Source of the DNA: Roridomyces roridus
Lineage: Eukaryota > Basidiomycota > Agaricomycetes > Agaricales > Mycenaceae
DNA length: 64,000 nucleotides
NCBI GenBank assembly: GCA_029378245.1
Contig: JARKIF010000037.1
Coordinates: forward strand, 186,001-250,000
Reading direction: 5' to 3'
A program made the position numbers and the translations under genes. Each line of letters opens with the position of its first letter. Position 1 is the first letter of the stretch. This document shows positions 45,056 through 55,373 of the stretch, piece by piece. The notes beneath the pieces are model-generated. The model did no database searches, was not told the origin of the DNA, and was given only the letters and a program-made list of their open reading frames with translations.

Positions 45056-45866
45056 GAGACACTGGGTTCCCTCAGCGATTCGTCCCGGAAAGTGGGACTA
45101 TGAACTCACCTGCAATCAGGCTCCGGTGGTTCGAATCCACCCAGTGACATTCCAATGTATCGATCCTCCATCCTTTTTTTTGAGGTCCCCGCTTGGACCG
45201 GCGCTACCCAGTGGCGGCACGGGTGAGTTGGGAACGGCGCTCGATGGGCACGCGTTTTCGGGAGATGGTCAATACATAGATGGAGATGACCGTCGGTGAA
45301 ATATGTTGGTAATTTCATAATACTCACCTAGACTCACCTCATCCTACTCATTTCTCGCTCTGGACGTCTCAGGTATGGTGGTTCGACTCCACTCCGGGAC
45401 ATTCGAAATGTTCGAAGCGTTTTTCAAAAAAGGTCTAGTGGGCGCTTCTAACAATCATAATTCATCACCCGGGGAAGGTGCTCAGAGGAACTCACCACAA
45501 ACAAAATTGCAGCCCAACTTACTCTCATCCTGTCGAAAAATTCACTGGAACCGTCGAACCAAAATGTAGGAGTCGAAATCAACAAAAGCGCGGTGAGTTA
45601 CCACTAGGAACTTGATCGGCATGTGCACTATCGTCTTGAGGCCGAGTGGTTCGACTCCACCCAGTGACACTGAGGGATTGAGACGGAAGTCATTGATTTT
45701 TTGTTCACTACAGGATCGAGTGTTTTTGGCGATACGGCGATCGTCGATGTCAGAAGGTGGTGGTAAAGATGGGGGTGGTCCCATTGAGTAGGTACTCGCC
45801 TCCGCACCGTCGTCCTGCTCAGTATCGCTCTGGAGGTCTGGTGGTTCGACTCCACCCTGGAACATT
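45056..45866 (+). repeat. Second cluster of tRNA-like (Ser/Leu type) remnants, four copies
   Basis: T-arm plus acceptor ends occur at 45,126-45,150, 45,374-45,401, 45,643-45,668 and 45,838-45,865. The common form is 'GGTGGTTCGA', then 'TCCACCC', then GTGACA or GGAACA. Copy 1 has a possible 5' strand GACACTG at ~45,056, pairing 6 of 7 with CAGTGAC. Copy 3 has 'GGCCGAGTGGTTCGACTCC', in which a class II D-arm runs straight into the T-arm. Copies 2 and 4 also share flanks ('gctctgga.gtct' before; 'ttcatcacccg' ~100 bp after), so the unit is larger than the tRNA part. Confidence 0.65.
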
Positions 45867-45997
45867 GTAAATTGAGTTTGCGCCCATTTTTATCGAAGGT
45901 CTACTTGACGCTTTCAAAAATGATTCATCACCCGAGCAATATGTAGGAACTCACCAAATTTCATCCCACCAAATCGCATCCTTCTCGACAAACCCAC

Positions 45998-47437
45998 TCA
46001 AACTGTCCAATTCCCACTATCAACCAAAACCCGCACCCCGGGATTCACGGCAGCAACTCTTCTCGCCAACGCTGTGTTCTGCTTCTCTATATGCTTTGCG
46101 GAAAGACCGACATCGCTCATCCACGCGTAGTTCACCTCGAGGCAATCAAGCGCGGGAAACGCAACGGCGAGGAACGCAGGGAGTGCGTCGTCCATGAGGG
46201 CAGTGATTTGCGGCTCGTTGAGGATGAGCCGGTGGACTGTGGGGAATGTGATTTTCGGCGTGCGAGTGCGGGGGAGGGAGAATGTCCATAGGGCGAGCGA
46301 GGTAAGTGGAGCGTGAGCGCTTGCGAGGAGGAGAGCTTCGTCGAGCTGAGCGTGGGGACGAAGCTCGATGAGGGCGAGGCGAGGAAGGCGAGTGGAAGAT
46401 GGCTCCGACGAGCGCAGGACCGTGATGACGTATGGAGCCAGCGCGTTGAGGGTGTCGAGCTGCGGTAGGCGCAGGGATGGGCCATCCGGGGACGGTGTGA
46501 TCGTCCGAGTCATATTCTTGAGTGTGTGCACGGTCGGATGGCGATTGAGGAAAAGGGTACTCGTCGTAACGCTGATTGCCTGCGCCCAGAGTCCCACGTG
46601 TTGGAGATTTGGGAGGGCAAGGGCATCGAGGATCACATCCCACTCGTCCGGAGTGAGCTTGACGGAGAGGTCTAGCTCCGTGAGGAGGGAGGCGTCCACA
46701 ACGACCAATTTCCATTGATCGAATGGTACGGGTGCTGCAGCATTGAGCGGGCTGATATTGAGCATGGTCAGCGAGCTAATCGTTGGGACGTTCTGCCGCG
46801 AGCCATCGTGCATCGTGATGGCAGAATAAGTCGCTTCTGCCCACCCGCCCTTGTAATGTCCGGTCTCAGGACTCCAGCGCCTCAAGGCACCAGGCCGACA
46901 GGTGAAAAGACCGTGCTGGAGAATGACGACGGTGGTCGGTGAATCATCTATGATTGTCGACAATAGGATCCGCAAGTCGCGCGGAATCTGATTTGACTCC
47001 TTGGCGCGCAATATCATGTCGTGCCCAAAATCGAGAGCCATGCGGGTGATGGAGAAGGATGATACGAAGGTGGTGAGTTGCTGGATGATTGAGGAGTGGA
47101 AAGCCGGTGGAAGGATGCAGGTAAAGTCGGTGAGTGAGTGGCTCCTTAGCCATAGTGCTGTGTTTGCGGCTGGGAATGCCGAGGCAGGCCACCGTCGAGC
47201 ATCGAAGACCAAATGATCTGAGGAAAATTTGGATGGGGTGACTCCGTACCGGGCGAGCCATACGCGCGTAGACAGCTCGTTGAAGCGCAGGGAGACTCGA
47301 GCGACCGAAGATAAGGCACGTTCGTCAAGGTGAGTCAGGATGGATGGAATGACCTCGTTGGGGAGCGCCGGGAGACCCCATTCAGGTGAGACCTTGGTGG
47401 ACTTCCTCTTGCTGGCCCGTTTCTTGAAAAACGACAT
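45998..47437 (-). CDS. F-box protein, 479 aa, single exon
   Basis: Start 'MSFFKKRASKRKS' at 47437; the upstream in-frame Met is less likely because it overlaps the divergent promoter. F-box at residues ~18-62 ('WGLPALPNEVIPSILTHLDE', then 'VARVSLRFNELSTRVW'). The body is Leu-rich, for example 'LTELDLSVKLTPDEWDV' and 'LTSLALWTFSLPR'. Role by family: SCF adaptor. It is divergent from the next F-box gene, with 109 bp between start codons, suggesting a shared promoter. No lesions. Confidence 0.8.
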   Translation of the reverse strand: MSFFKKRASKRKSTKVSPEWGLPALPNEVIPSILTHLDERALSSVARVSLRFNELSTRVWLARYGVTPSKFSSDHLVFDARRWPASAFPAANTALWLRSHSLTDFTCILPPAFHSSIIQQLTTFVSSFSITRMALDFGHDMILRAKESNQIPRDLRILLSTIIDDSPTTVVILQHGLFTCRPGALRRWSPETGHYKGGWAEATYSAITMHDGSRQNVPTISSLTMLNISPLNAAAPVPFDQWKLVVVDASLLTELDLSVKLTPDEWDVILDALALPNLQHVGLWAQAISVTTSTLFLNRHPTVHTLKNMTRTITPSPDGPSLRLPQLDTLNALAPYVITVLRSSEPSSTRLPRLALIELRPHAQLDEALLLASAHAPLTSLALWTFSLPRTRTPKITFPTVHRLILNEPQITALMDDALPAFLAVAFPALDCLEVNYAWMSDVGLSAKHIEKQNTALARRVAAVNPGVRVLVDSGNWTV

Positions 47438-47546
47438 GGTGGTGGAGAGAAAGAAGAATTCCGACATCATCGGATCAGTCTTAACACGTGCACGACGGTG
47501 ACGCAGTGGCACGACCTCACCTCTTCCCCTCATCTTCTCATTGTCA

Positions 47547-49217
47547 ATGGTCGATTTACCCGCCGAGTTGTGGACTCAAGTCTTTGATCTCTCCGCCGAT
47601 GAAGATGTCATCTTTCAGCACGGCCTTCCGACCGCAATGGCCGAGTCCGCCTGGTTTAGGCACTTTAACGGACAGTGGGATTTGAGATCGCCTCAGCAGG
47701 CAATAGAGTTGGTGCAGAGGCGTAGTTATGCTACGAAAAAGGTGCGTCTCAGTCGGATTTGTCATCCACAAATCTCACCAATCTAGGCCATCGTCAGGAC
47801 GTGCAAGCAATGGCGGAGTCTGGGCTCCGAATTCCTGTACCGATGCCTCTTTTTCAGCGATCCGGCGCGATTGCTCACTGTCTGCTCCATCCTGGACGCT
47901 TCCACGACGACGAGCTCGCTCGGATGGTGGACAAGACGGATCCATCTCACCCGATTCCATGCCAGCAGTCTACGTGGGACGACGACCGAGTCCCTGCAAG
48001 ACGCTCTCGTCAGCATCATTCGCCACTGCCCCAATCTCGAAATCTTCATCGTCGACTGGCCGATGGCGACGTCTGCTTTCGTAGCAATCGCAGACGCATT
48101 GGCCACCTATGCTCGCAAGTCGTTGCGCACACTTCACATCAACGTTCCCTCCTCAGCGCTCCCAAAAGTAATCTGGGCACTCGACTCTCTTCCCCACGTC
48201 TTTGCAGCCCAGATCGAGCTCGAAGCTCCCACCCCCGATGACGTGCAGCCAGACGACACGCCACTCGGGGCTGCTCGTGACATTACACTGCGCCTCCCTG
48301 GCCTTCGTCAACTTTCTGTCAAAGGCCACGTCCAAGAACTCCTCGAGCAAGCGACGGGATGGACGCTCCCATCTCTTCGCCATCTTTCCATCGACTGCGG
48401 CAATTCGCGATCGGATTTACCGGATACTCTCGCCTTCCTCCGTGCACATGGTGCTGCCCTTCTCTTCTTGGACCTCGACGGACTGCTCTCCATGCCGATG
48501 CCGCGCATCCTCGCGGCTTGTCCTGCGCTCACGACGCTCGCATTCAACGGCGACTGGCGTGTCATCGTCCCCGATGACGAGGCTGGGCCCAGTGACGACG
48601 CAGGCCCTCCACCCTTCTCTCACGACAAGCTCGTCAACGTCGGCCTTCACGGGCTCTCATACGCATTCGGGGTGGGTTACGCCGCAGCACACACCTCTCC
48701 ACTACCACTCTCCCTCCTCGTCAACACGAGCGCGAATGACCGCACACTCGCTGCCCTCTCCACTCCGACTTTATTCCCGTCCTTGCAACGCTTGCGGGTG
48801 CTTAGCCGGACTTTGCTTGGTGATTTGGAGAGGGCAGATGGGCCAGGGGAGCAGGGTGGCGGCATGGAAAGATGGGAGAGATGGTGGGAGATGTGTAGAA
48901 GGGCAGGAGTGAGGTTGGAGGATTGTACCGGTGGCGAGTTGGGCGTGTTACCTGCGAAGGAGGAGCCACCTCAGTCTGACGAGGAAGACGAAGATGATGA
49001 AGATGAGAGTGAGTACGAAGAGGATTGGGAGGAAGGAGAGGAAGGTGACGGCCGATGGGTTAGCGGTGCCGCTGGGGGCACACATTTGACCGAGCTCCAG
49101 AAGTTGTTGGACGAGTGTCGGGCGATGGAGGAGACGCGGGATGAGAACTATATGTTCAACGACCCCGCGGCGCGTGCGCTGTTCCCCGAGATTGTCGTGA
49201 CGCCCGCGGGGGAGTGA
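47547..49217 (+). CDS. F-box protein with acidic C-terminus, two exons, 541 aa
   Basis: Exon 1 (47547-47741) 'MVDLPAELWTQVFDLSADED' contains the F-box start. An in-phase gtgcgt...ctag intron leads to 47787 ('AIVRTCKQWRSLGSEFLYR'), completing the F-box. An LRR-like body follows ('TWTLPSLRHLSIDCG' type units). A long acidic tract ('DEEDEDDEDESEYEEDWEEG') precedes the conserved end 'AARALFPEIVVTPAGE'. This end was duplicated at 51,665-51,740. Family role: substrate adaptor of SCF ligases. Confidence 0.85.
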
Positions 49218-49457
49218 TTTCGAGGTATAACATGATTTTCGTCCGTTCATACAGTTGATTCATTCTGTTCGTCTTCAGCCCGGTTATCTTCACCTTGCTG
49301 TTCAATTTATACCTTTCTGGATAGAGCTACCACGCACTGACTCATCGTCCATTTTGATCGGACGTCCTCGCCCTCCTGCTCTTGCAAAACCTCCTCAGCT
49401 TTCTGTACGGCGATAGTCCGAGATCAGACTCAGTTCCGCACAGTCATGTTTGGAATA

Positions 49458-50112
49458 CTAACGCTCCCGTTTATTAATAATCTCGGTTACAAGTGCTGAC
49501 CACCTCTCGTGGCCCAACCCTCCATGCATCAACTCTGGATGCGCGCGTACTTCTTCCGACGTCAATAGCCCAGGTGGGTCCGGCAACGCTGGAACCTCCA
49601 TCCACGCGCCAGCCTCCAGCTCCGCCTTGAAGCACTGCACGAAATCATCCCGCAACTTGAAAGTCCCCGTGAACCGCTTCAACGTAAAGAGCTCGGAGTC
49701 GGCGGGGAAGTGAAAGTAGTAGTCCCCCCCAGCGTAGAATACGAATCTCGCGCTGCGAACTTCATGCGCGAGGGGCTCGATGAAGGAGGTGATTCCAAAG
49801 TTATATTGGACATCGTTTTGATATTCATCGAGGTTGTTGTATTCCCAAGTCTTCCAATCGCAGGACCATCCTGTCGGGACGATCGTACCGGGTTTGGGGC
49901 GGTATCGAATGTTGTGCCTATCGACCTGTTGGTATATGCGCGGCTGGGAGAAAGTGAGTCTTGTAGGATGGGAGGAGTTGAAATCTTACGAGTCTGCGGG
50001 CGGCAACGCTGAATCTTACGATTGCGGACCTCTCATGACGCCAGAATCCCACTGTCTGGGTGAGGGGAATCCTTGGGAGTAGGTGAAACATGGAAATGAA
50101 ATGTGCGGCCAT
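49458..50112 (-). CDS. Orphan protein, 196 aa, two exons
   Basis: Exon 1 (50112-49990) 'MAAHFISMFHLLPRIPLTQ' joins in phase 0 across a gtaaga...acag intron to exon 2 (49925-49458), 'VDRHNIRYRPKPGTIVP'. It then runs through an aromatic-rich middle ('VFYAGGDYYFHFPADSE') to 'VTEIINKRER'. I do not recognise a family. Composition is globular and the frame is clean, including across a run of seven G, so it looks like a functional gene. It is convergent with the F-box gene, with ~240 bp between ends. It overlaps no other gene but its start lies 40 bp from the inverted-repeat-bounded segment. Confidence 0.55.
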
Positions 50113-50151
50113 TGTCGACTGCTTTTATGTCATTCTGGAATTGATCGTGAT

Positions 50152-50209
50152 CTATGGAAGGCCGGACAGTCAAGCTTGTCAATCAGACGTCGGCTCACCT
50201 TTTCGGTAA
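50152..50209 (+). repeat. Left arm of 57-bp inverted repeat
   Basis: Nearly identical (one or two differences) to the reverse complement of 51,536-51,592. It includes 'ctatggaaggccggacag' and 'agacgtcggctcac'. Beyond the arm the similarity fades over ~40 bp. Confidence 0.8.
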
Positions 50210-51535
50210 TGGGACCCGGGAACCTCCCGCTTACAGTGACGTTCGGATCAAGCTATATGAAGAAATAATTCATTCAAAACACGTTGAAGCCTTCGCCCCG
50301 GACCCAGCAGACTCCAGAGCTCTACCGCGGAAAGCTGGTGAGCATCGAAGATCGCGAGAAAGGGGTTAGACTACCCAATGAATTGGCAGTGATTCACAAA
50401 CCTGGATATAATGTGAGCGCGTAGAGGAATGGGGAAGGCAGAACTCGGACAACATCGGCTCTGGACTCTTGAGTGTTTGTGCCGAACACTCGATATGATC
50501 TGCCTGTTGAATGAAACACGGATTCAAGAACAAAGAGAGAGAACCTGGGGTCTGGCCGCTGGGGAGTGCCTGCTATAGCCTATTGAACGTACGGCCAGCG
50601 TGGCGAGAATCCCGGGGACGGGTCGTGTAGGCAGCTGGAGACACATCTGAGTGGGTAGATAGATATGAAAAGAGCATGAAACTACAGGTGCCCTGGTCCG
50701 CCACAGAACGAAGAAAGACAAGTACCTCGGCGGGGAAAAGATACGAATTACGCACATGCAAGTTCCGTCAGCCAGATATCACTGAAGGCTATCTGGCGCA
50801 GATCTTCAGGGATGGTGTGGCACGGTACATCCGGGTCCAGTGGCTCACGAAAGGCCTCAATCCGGAGGAGACGAAGCTTGAGCGGCTAGCCAAAATGGAC
50901 CCTACGATTCCAACGGTCACAGAGCATACTCGATCGTCTCGTGAGTCAAGCAAGTAGCCGCAGTGAAAGCTCGGAGTATGTTTGTTGGATTGACATTGAG
51001 AGACCTTATACCCTGGCAGGAGCTCCCCAGCAATGAGTTGAAGAAAGCTTGAAGCCGCTGGAAATTTCGAAACCCCGAGAGGAAGGCAATAGTGCACGCT
51101 GTGTCGGTTGCTGCTGCCAGTTATGGGTACAGCAGCCCATCCGGCTCATTGTATTTGTTGCCAATGTTGATGGGAAGGCGCCGCCGAGTGTCCAGACCCA
51201 GGAGATGTCGAACTCGGAAGCCGAGGAGAACGATGATGGGAGTTCTGGTCAAGAAGAGATAGCCACATCAGGCCGTGATGGCTGTTCGGATTCCGATGAC
51301 AGCGGCACTGATGACCAAGTTGCCGAGACGCGGCGCCATCGTTGTTCAACCCTTGACTGAGCCCTAAGCCGGCGGCTGCGCCGTGGTCTGATCGCCGAGT
51401 GATTGCCGAGACATGCCCTAACACTTGCACAGAAGGGAAGGTCGACGGGGCAGGTGTGAATCGTGCGATTGTGAGACGGTCACATGAGTCCGAAGTGAGA
51501 GCAAAGGAAGTGTCTGGAAGTGTACGGGGTCCAGA
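50210..51535. other. Segment between inverted repeats; two weak ORFs
   Basis: Frames at 50,676-50,957 ('YLAQIFRDGVARYIRVQW') and 51,049-51,360 (acidic, 'NSEAEENDDGSSGQEE') are open but show no domain. The segment could be a non-autonomous element or an inverted duplication spacer. Confidence 0.35.
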
Positions 51536-51592
51536 TACCGAAAACGTGAGCCGACGTCTGATTGACAAGCTTGACTGTCCGGCCTTCCATAG
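51536..51592 (-). repeat. Right arm of 57-bp inverted repeat
   Basis: Reverse complement of 50,152-50,209. Immediately downstream begins the duplicated F-box tail. Confidence 0.8.
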
Positions 51593-51664
51593 TGATCCGC
51601 GCAGGCTCCACAATGATCCGGGAAACCCTTCGGGCACTTTTCACTTGTCGTGGTTGACCGGGAC

Positions 51665-51760
51665 CGACTCGAACCTGTTCAACGACCCCGCGGCGGGTGC
51701 GATGTTTCCCGAGATTGTCGTCATGCCCGCGAAGGAGTGATTTCGGAGGTATGGAATGGT
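51665..51760 (+). pseudogene. Duplicated 3' end of the F-box gene 47,547-49,217
   Basis: 'FNDPAAGAMFPEIVVMPAKE' plus stop and ~15 bp beyond match the end of the F-box gene ('FNDPAARALFPEIVVTPAGE' plus 'tgatttcg.aggtat'). Only the last ~25 codons and the start of the 3' region are present, so this is a fragment. Confidence 0.8.
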
Positions 51761-52278
51761 TGTCCCGTGTCGGCTTTCTATCAGTGATTGGTTCATTGTC
51801 TCCACCTTCAGCTCGGTATCTTTGCAATGCGATCTTCCGGGCCTCATGTTTATGGATAGAGTTGGGTTCTTGAATTCACATGCGGACGGCTCGATGGACG
51901 GACCATGCATCCATGGCTAATTTCAATGACCAACTTTCTCGTTCTTCCTCCTGGTCTTCATCCCGGGCGGTGGGCTAAGATATCCCGCGATTCTCGAGAA
52001 TCGGAGATTATCGGACCCTGAGTTCCACCGGGTAGTGCGCTGGCCAATCCTGAATGTTGTCCTCAGCTGCGATGACTTTCCGCCGGTCATTTCGGCCTCG
52101 GAGGCTGCGGTCCACGTATGTTCGGCATTCTCTGTCTTAGTTCATGCTGTCTGTCCGGTCTGCGAAGTGACAGGTTGAAAATACGGACCAATCGGAGCCT
52201 TTATGCGACGAGAAGGTGTGATAAATGCGGTGAGCATCGCCTCGCCTCACACACGACCTTCTTTTCACTCCTAAGCTC
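51761..52278. other. Intergenic; nothing convincing
   Basis: No gene or repeat recognised before the start of the GGTGEGP gene. A possible upstream exon cannot be excluded. Confidence 0.4.
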
Positions 52279-54529
52279 ATGTCCTCCCGCAAATACAGCA
52301 AGTCTCCTCGAACTTTCAACATATACGGTGAGACCACACCCGACCGGCGGAAGGTACTGTGCAATTGATCGACTTATTCAGGTGGCCGCGGCGGATCCGG
52401 TGGTGAGGGCTGCAACAAAGGCGGGGATGGTGGGACCGGTGAAGGTCCCACGGCGACTTTCTTCGATATCAGTGCTGGATCCGTTAGTATTCGCCATGCA
52501 ATGTGGGTGTGCGCTCGAACGGACCTCTTCCCTGTTCTGATGCTTTCATTCAGAGCAGGAGCACCCAGGAATGGATCTGAAAGTGGTGAGTCACCGTTCG
52601 TGGTCCCTGTGGTTCTTAGGTCATCATTCCCGTAGACTTTCGCTCGGTGCCTCTGGGCGATCTCAATCTTATCGAAGAGATCGACAAACAGGCCTTGGTT
52701 GTCTACCGCCCTGTCCATCGGAAAAAAAGAGGAGCTGTGAAGCGATACGTCCAGGTCGCGGCTGGGACTCGAACGCTCCACCGCGCGCGTATTGTTGGAT
52801 TTGAGAATCCGATGACTGTGGCGCTTAACTCTGATTCCAAGTTTGAAGAAGTAAGCACTATTCCGATCTGTCACTCATCAGCTCACTCATGTATTCCAGA
52901 TGGTATCAAAAACCACGGAGACACAGCAGTATCGGTGTGTGGTCCGGTGGGAGCTCCAATGCGTGAATCAAGACTAATAAGCTGGATTCCAGCCATCCTC
53001 TATTGGCACAGCTGTTTGGAATTACTCGTTCGAGCAGCAGACTAAATGCCCCGATTTATCACGACGGTGAATATGATTTTTTACTTCCCGACGCCAGACT
53101 CATTTATGGAAAAGATTTGGTGCCATCTTCTCAAATTGTTGCGATGCATGCACATTCCTCATTCCTAGTGCGTCATTATGTTTCCACGACCATGGTATGA
53201 ACGTTTAAGCCATACGTGGTGAATGCTGTTGACTCAATTATTAGTGGGTACAGGTCCTTGTAAGTCTGCAAATGACCATGTTTACCATCCCTTACAATCT
53301 TCGAGACCGCAGGACAGTATTGGAAAACGGCCACGAGAGCAGACCTGGATGATCTCCCGGGGACATTGTGGGTTCGAATGTCCAGCGGAACAATTTGCGT
53401 CGAGATTGGCAATGGGTCTGAACTCTTCAAGAATATCCGTGGCAAATTGAACGATTCCTTCACGGCTTACTCCCGCGGCATGTACCCGTCCATCAAACTC
53501 ACGGAAAACGACTTGAACGAGAAGCTGCACCGTGCAGTTGAGCCGCATCTATTCCACTACTTGCTTCTAGACAGGACATTTTGGCATGATACTTTTCTTT
53601 CGCATGGGGCCATCTCTCTGCCCTCGCTCTGGATATCCAATGGCGGCAACGAATACGACCTACAGCACCTAGCCCAAGATTTGTTTCCGCATGATCACTG
53701 TGATGGGTTTGAAATGAGCTGGAGAAAGGACTTCAACAACCCAATGGATGTGATGCCCACTGGATGGGTAATGTAAGCTTCTCAACTTGAATACCTGCCA
53801 ATTGTTAATGGACGCTGTGGCCAGGCTCGAATGGGAGGACAAAATGCAGCCCTCATTGACAATTGGGTTGAATTTTGATCACTGGAGGAATGTTGAGGAC
53901 TGGTGGTACAGTCAGCAACACCATCTTAGGCAACGAGTTGGGCGGTATATCGACTCGGATATGCGCTTGCATCTCGCTATTTCTGTCTGTTGGACGCTGG
54001 CACTCCCTGATCGTGATGCTTTCACATTGCGGGGAACATTCATGAGCGAGGCTCCTCCGGATCCAGTCTATCTGTTCATGTTTCACCCTCCACCAGAGTT
54101 GAGCGGGGGACAAATAACCATTCCACTCGTTGCCGATGCCGACATGTACTACTGGGCTTGGGATGCGGAGGGCCTCGAGCGCCTGACACACGAAACGGTG
54201 GAGGAGTTCGGCTTGCCCACTGGATTCAGAACTCGTCTGTATTCTCGGTGGCGTGAGGAAGAAGAGGATAGTGCAGCCATCACTGAATACCAACTTGCCA
54301 AAGGTTTCAACCCAGACAGTCAAGAGCTGGCCATCAAGTATGGCTATTCCCTTTTGGACGTCGACGGCATCGTAAACTCTGCGAGACAGGTAACGTATAA
54401 AACACAGTCCATAACTCTTTCAAGCTTTTATTGACACTCGCACAGCTTTTTGGCCACCAGGACGAGGAAGATGTTGACGATATCTCCATGCCGGGGTCAT
54501 GGAAATTCTCATTATATCGTTCTGTTTGA
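52279..54529 (+). CDS. Agaric-expanded protein with Gly-rich GGTGEGP head, ten exons, 596 aa
   Basis: Exons 52279-52327, 52382-52506, 52556-52585, 52620-52850, 52900-52934, 52993-53194, 53245-53259, 53318-53772, 53825-54389 and 54446-54529 give one phase-consistent frame. The head 'MSSRKYSKSPRTFNIYGG' leads into a Gly-rich tract with 'GGDGGTGEGPTATFF'. The centre 'VPLGDLNLIEEIDKQ', then 'QYRHPLLAQLFGITRSS', resembles the start of a kinase-like N-lobe interaction block seen in a large agaric family (recalled). The C-terminal half ends 'LAKGFNPDSQELAIKYGY'. Kinase catalytic motifs (HRD, DFG) are absent, so any kinase link is only a resemblance. Exon 7 is a 15-nt micro-exon. Function unknown. 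Confidence 0.75.
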
Positions 54530-54779
54530 GGAGCGCGGTTCCACCGAGCTCAGTCGCATACTGTATATATATATTGATATGAAGAGTTCATTTACCTTGT
54601 TGAATGTAATCGAGACTTCCCCTATAGCTACTGCATCGCTCCATGAAGAGTGATACCGGGGCGAATACTTCAACGCGAACAACCTTTACATTCTCCAATA
54701 CACAAACACAAACACAAACACAAAACGAACTAATCCCGAATCCGACCCGATTTCTCTCTCAACTAGATTTGTTCACAAT

Positions 54780-55373
54780 CTAGTCAGAGCACCCATCAGC
54801 CCTGTTCGACAGGCACTGGGTAGTACAAATCCCATTGAGGTTGGTGTTCCGACTGAGCCCCGAGACACTATTCCCACCACAATCGTCGAGGACCTCTTGC
54901 GCGGCGCTGACGAGGTCGCCTTGGGTGAGCCCCGAAACGGGGTCGGCCCAGCTGACGCAGCACTGGTTGCCGTTGACGCTCTGGCAGATTGAGCGAGGGG
55001 AAGCTGGTTCAATTCGATTTCAGTATCCAACCGCTGAGCCGCGAACGAAAGAGAAGTTACTCCCAACGCCCTGCCCCGAGTTGGACGAAAGCGAGTTGAT
55101 GAGCTGCTGGCACGAATTGGTATCCGCCGTATGGTCGCCGCTGCAAGTAACGTTGTTGCTTCCGCACTGGCGTTTCTGCTGGGTGGGAGTCAACGCGGCC
55201 TCGCGTTTGGCCGAGGTGTCAGCATCGGGGATTCCCCAGATGGTGATGGTGCCAGTGGCAGTCTCCTCGGTGCTGAGCAAGACGAGCTCGCCGTTGTTGA
55301 CGGGCGAGGCGCGCGCGGCCTGGAAGAAGGCGAGCGCGGTGAGGACGAGAGAGGCGTTGAGCTTGAAGAACAT
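54780..55373 (-). CDS. Small secreted cysteine-rich protein, 178 aa, two exons
   Basis: Exon 1 (55373-55061) begins with a signal peptide 'MFFKLNASLVLTALAFFQAA' (cleavage likely after ARA-S). A propeptide then ends at a Lys-Arg (Kex2-type) site, 'TPTQQKR-QCGSNN'. Exon 2 (55003-54780) continues after a gtaact...ccag intron, and 'SPRSICQSVNGNQCCVSW' follows. The predicted mature chain has ten Cys, including one CC pair, and ends 'CTTQCLSNRADGCSD'. I recall similar secreted agaric proteins without assigned function. Secretion and disulfide-stabilised folding are inferred; no toxic or effector role can be claimed from sequence. Confidence 0.75.

Noticed and set aside
45106..45865. Minus-strand ORFs with 'GGFEPPE' and 'GGVEPP' strings
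   Set aside because: Same effect: antisense translation of the tRNA T-arm in the second cluster.
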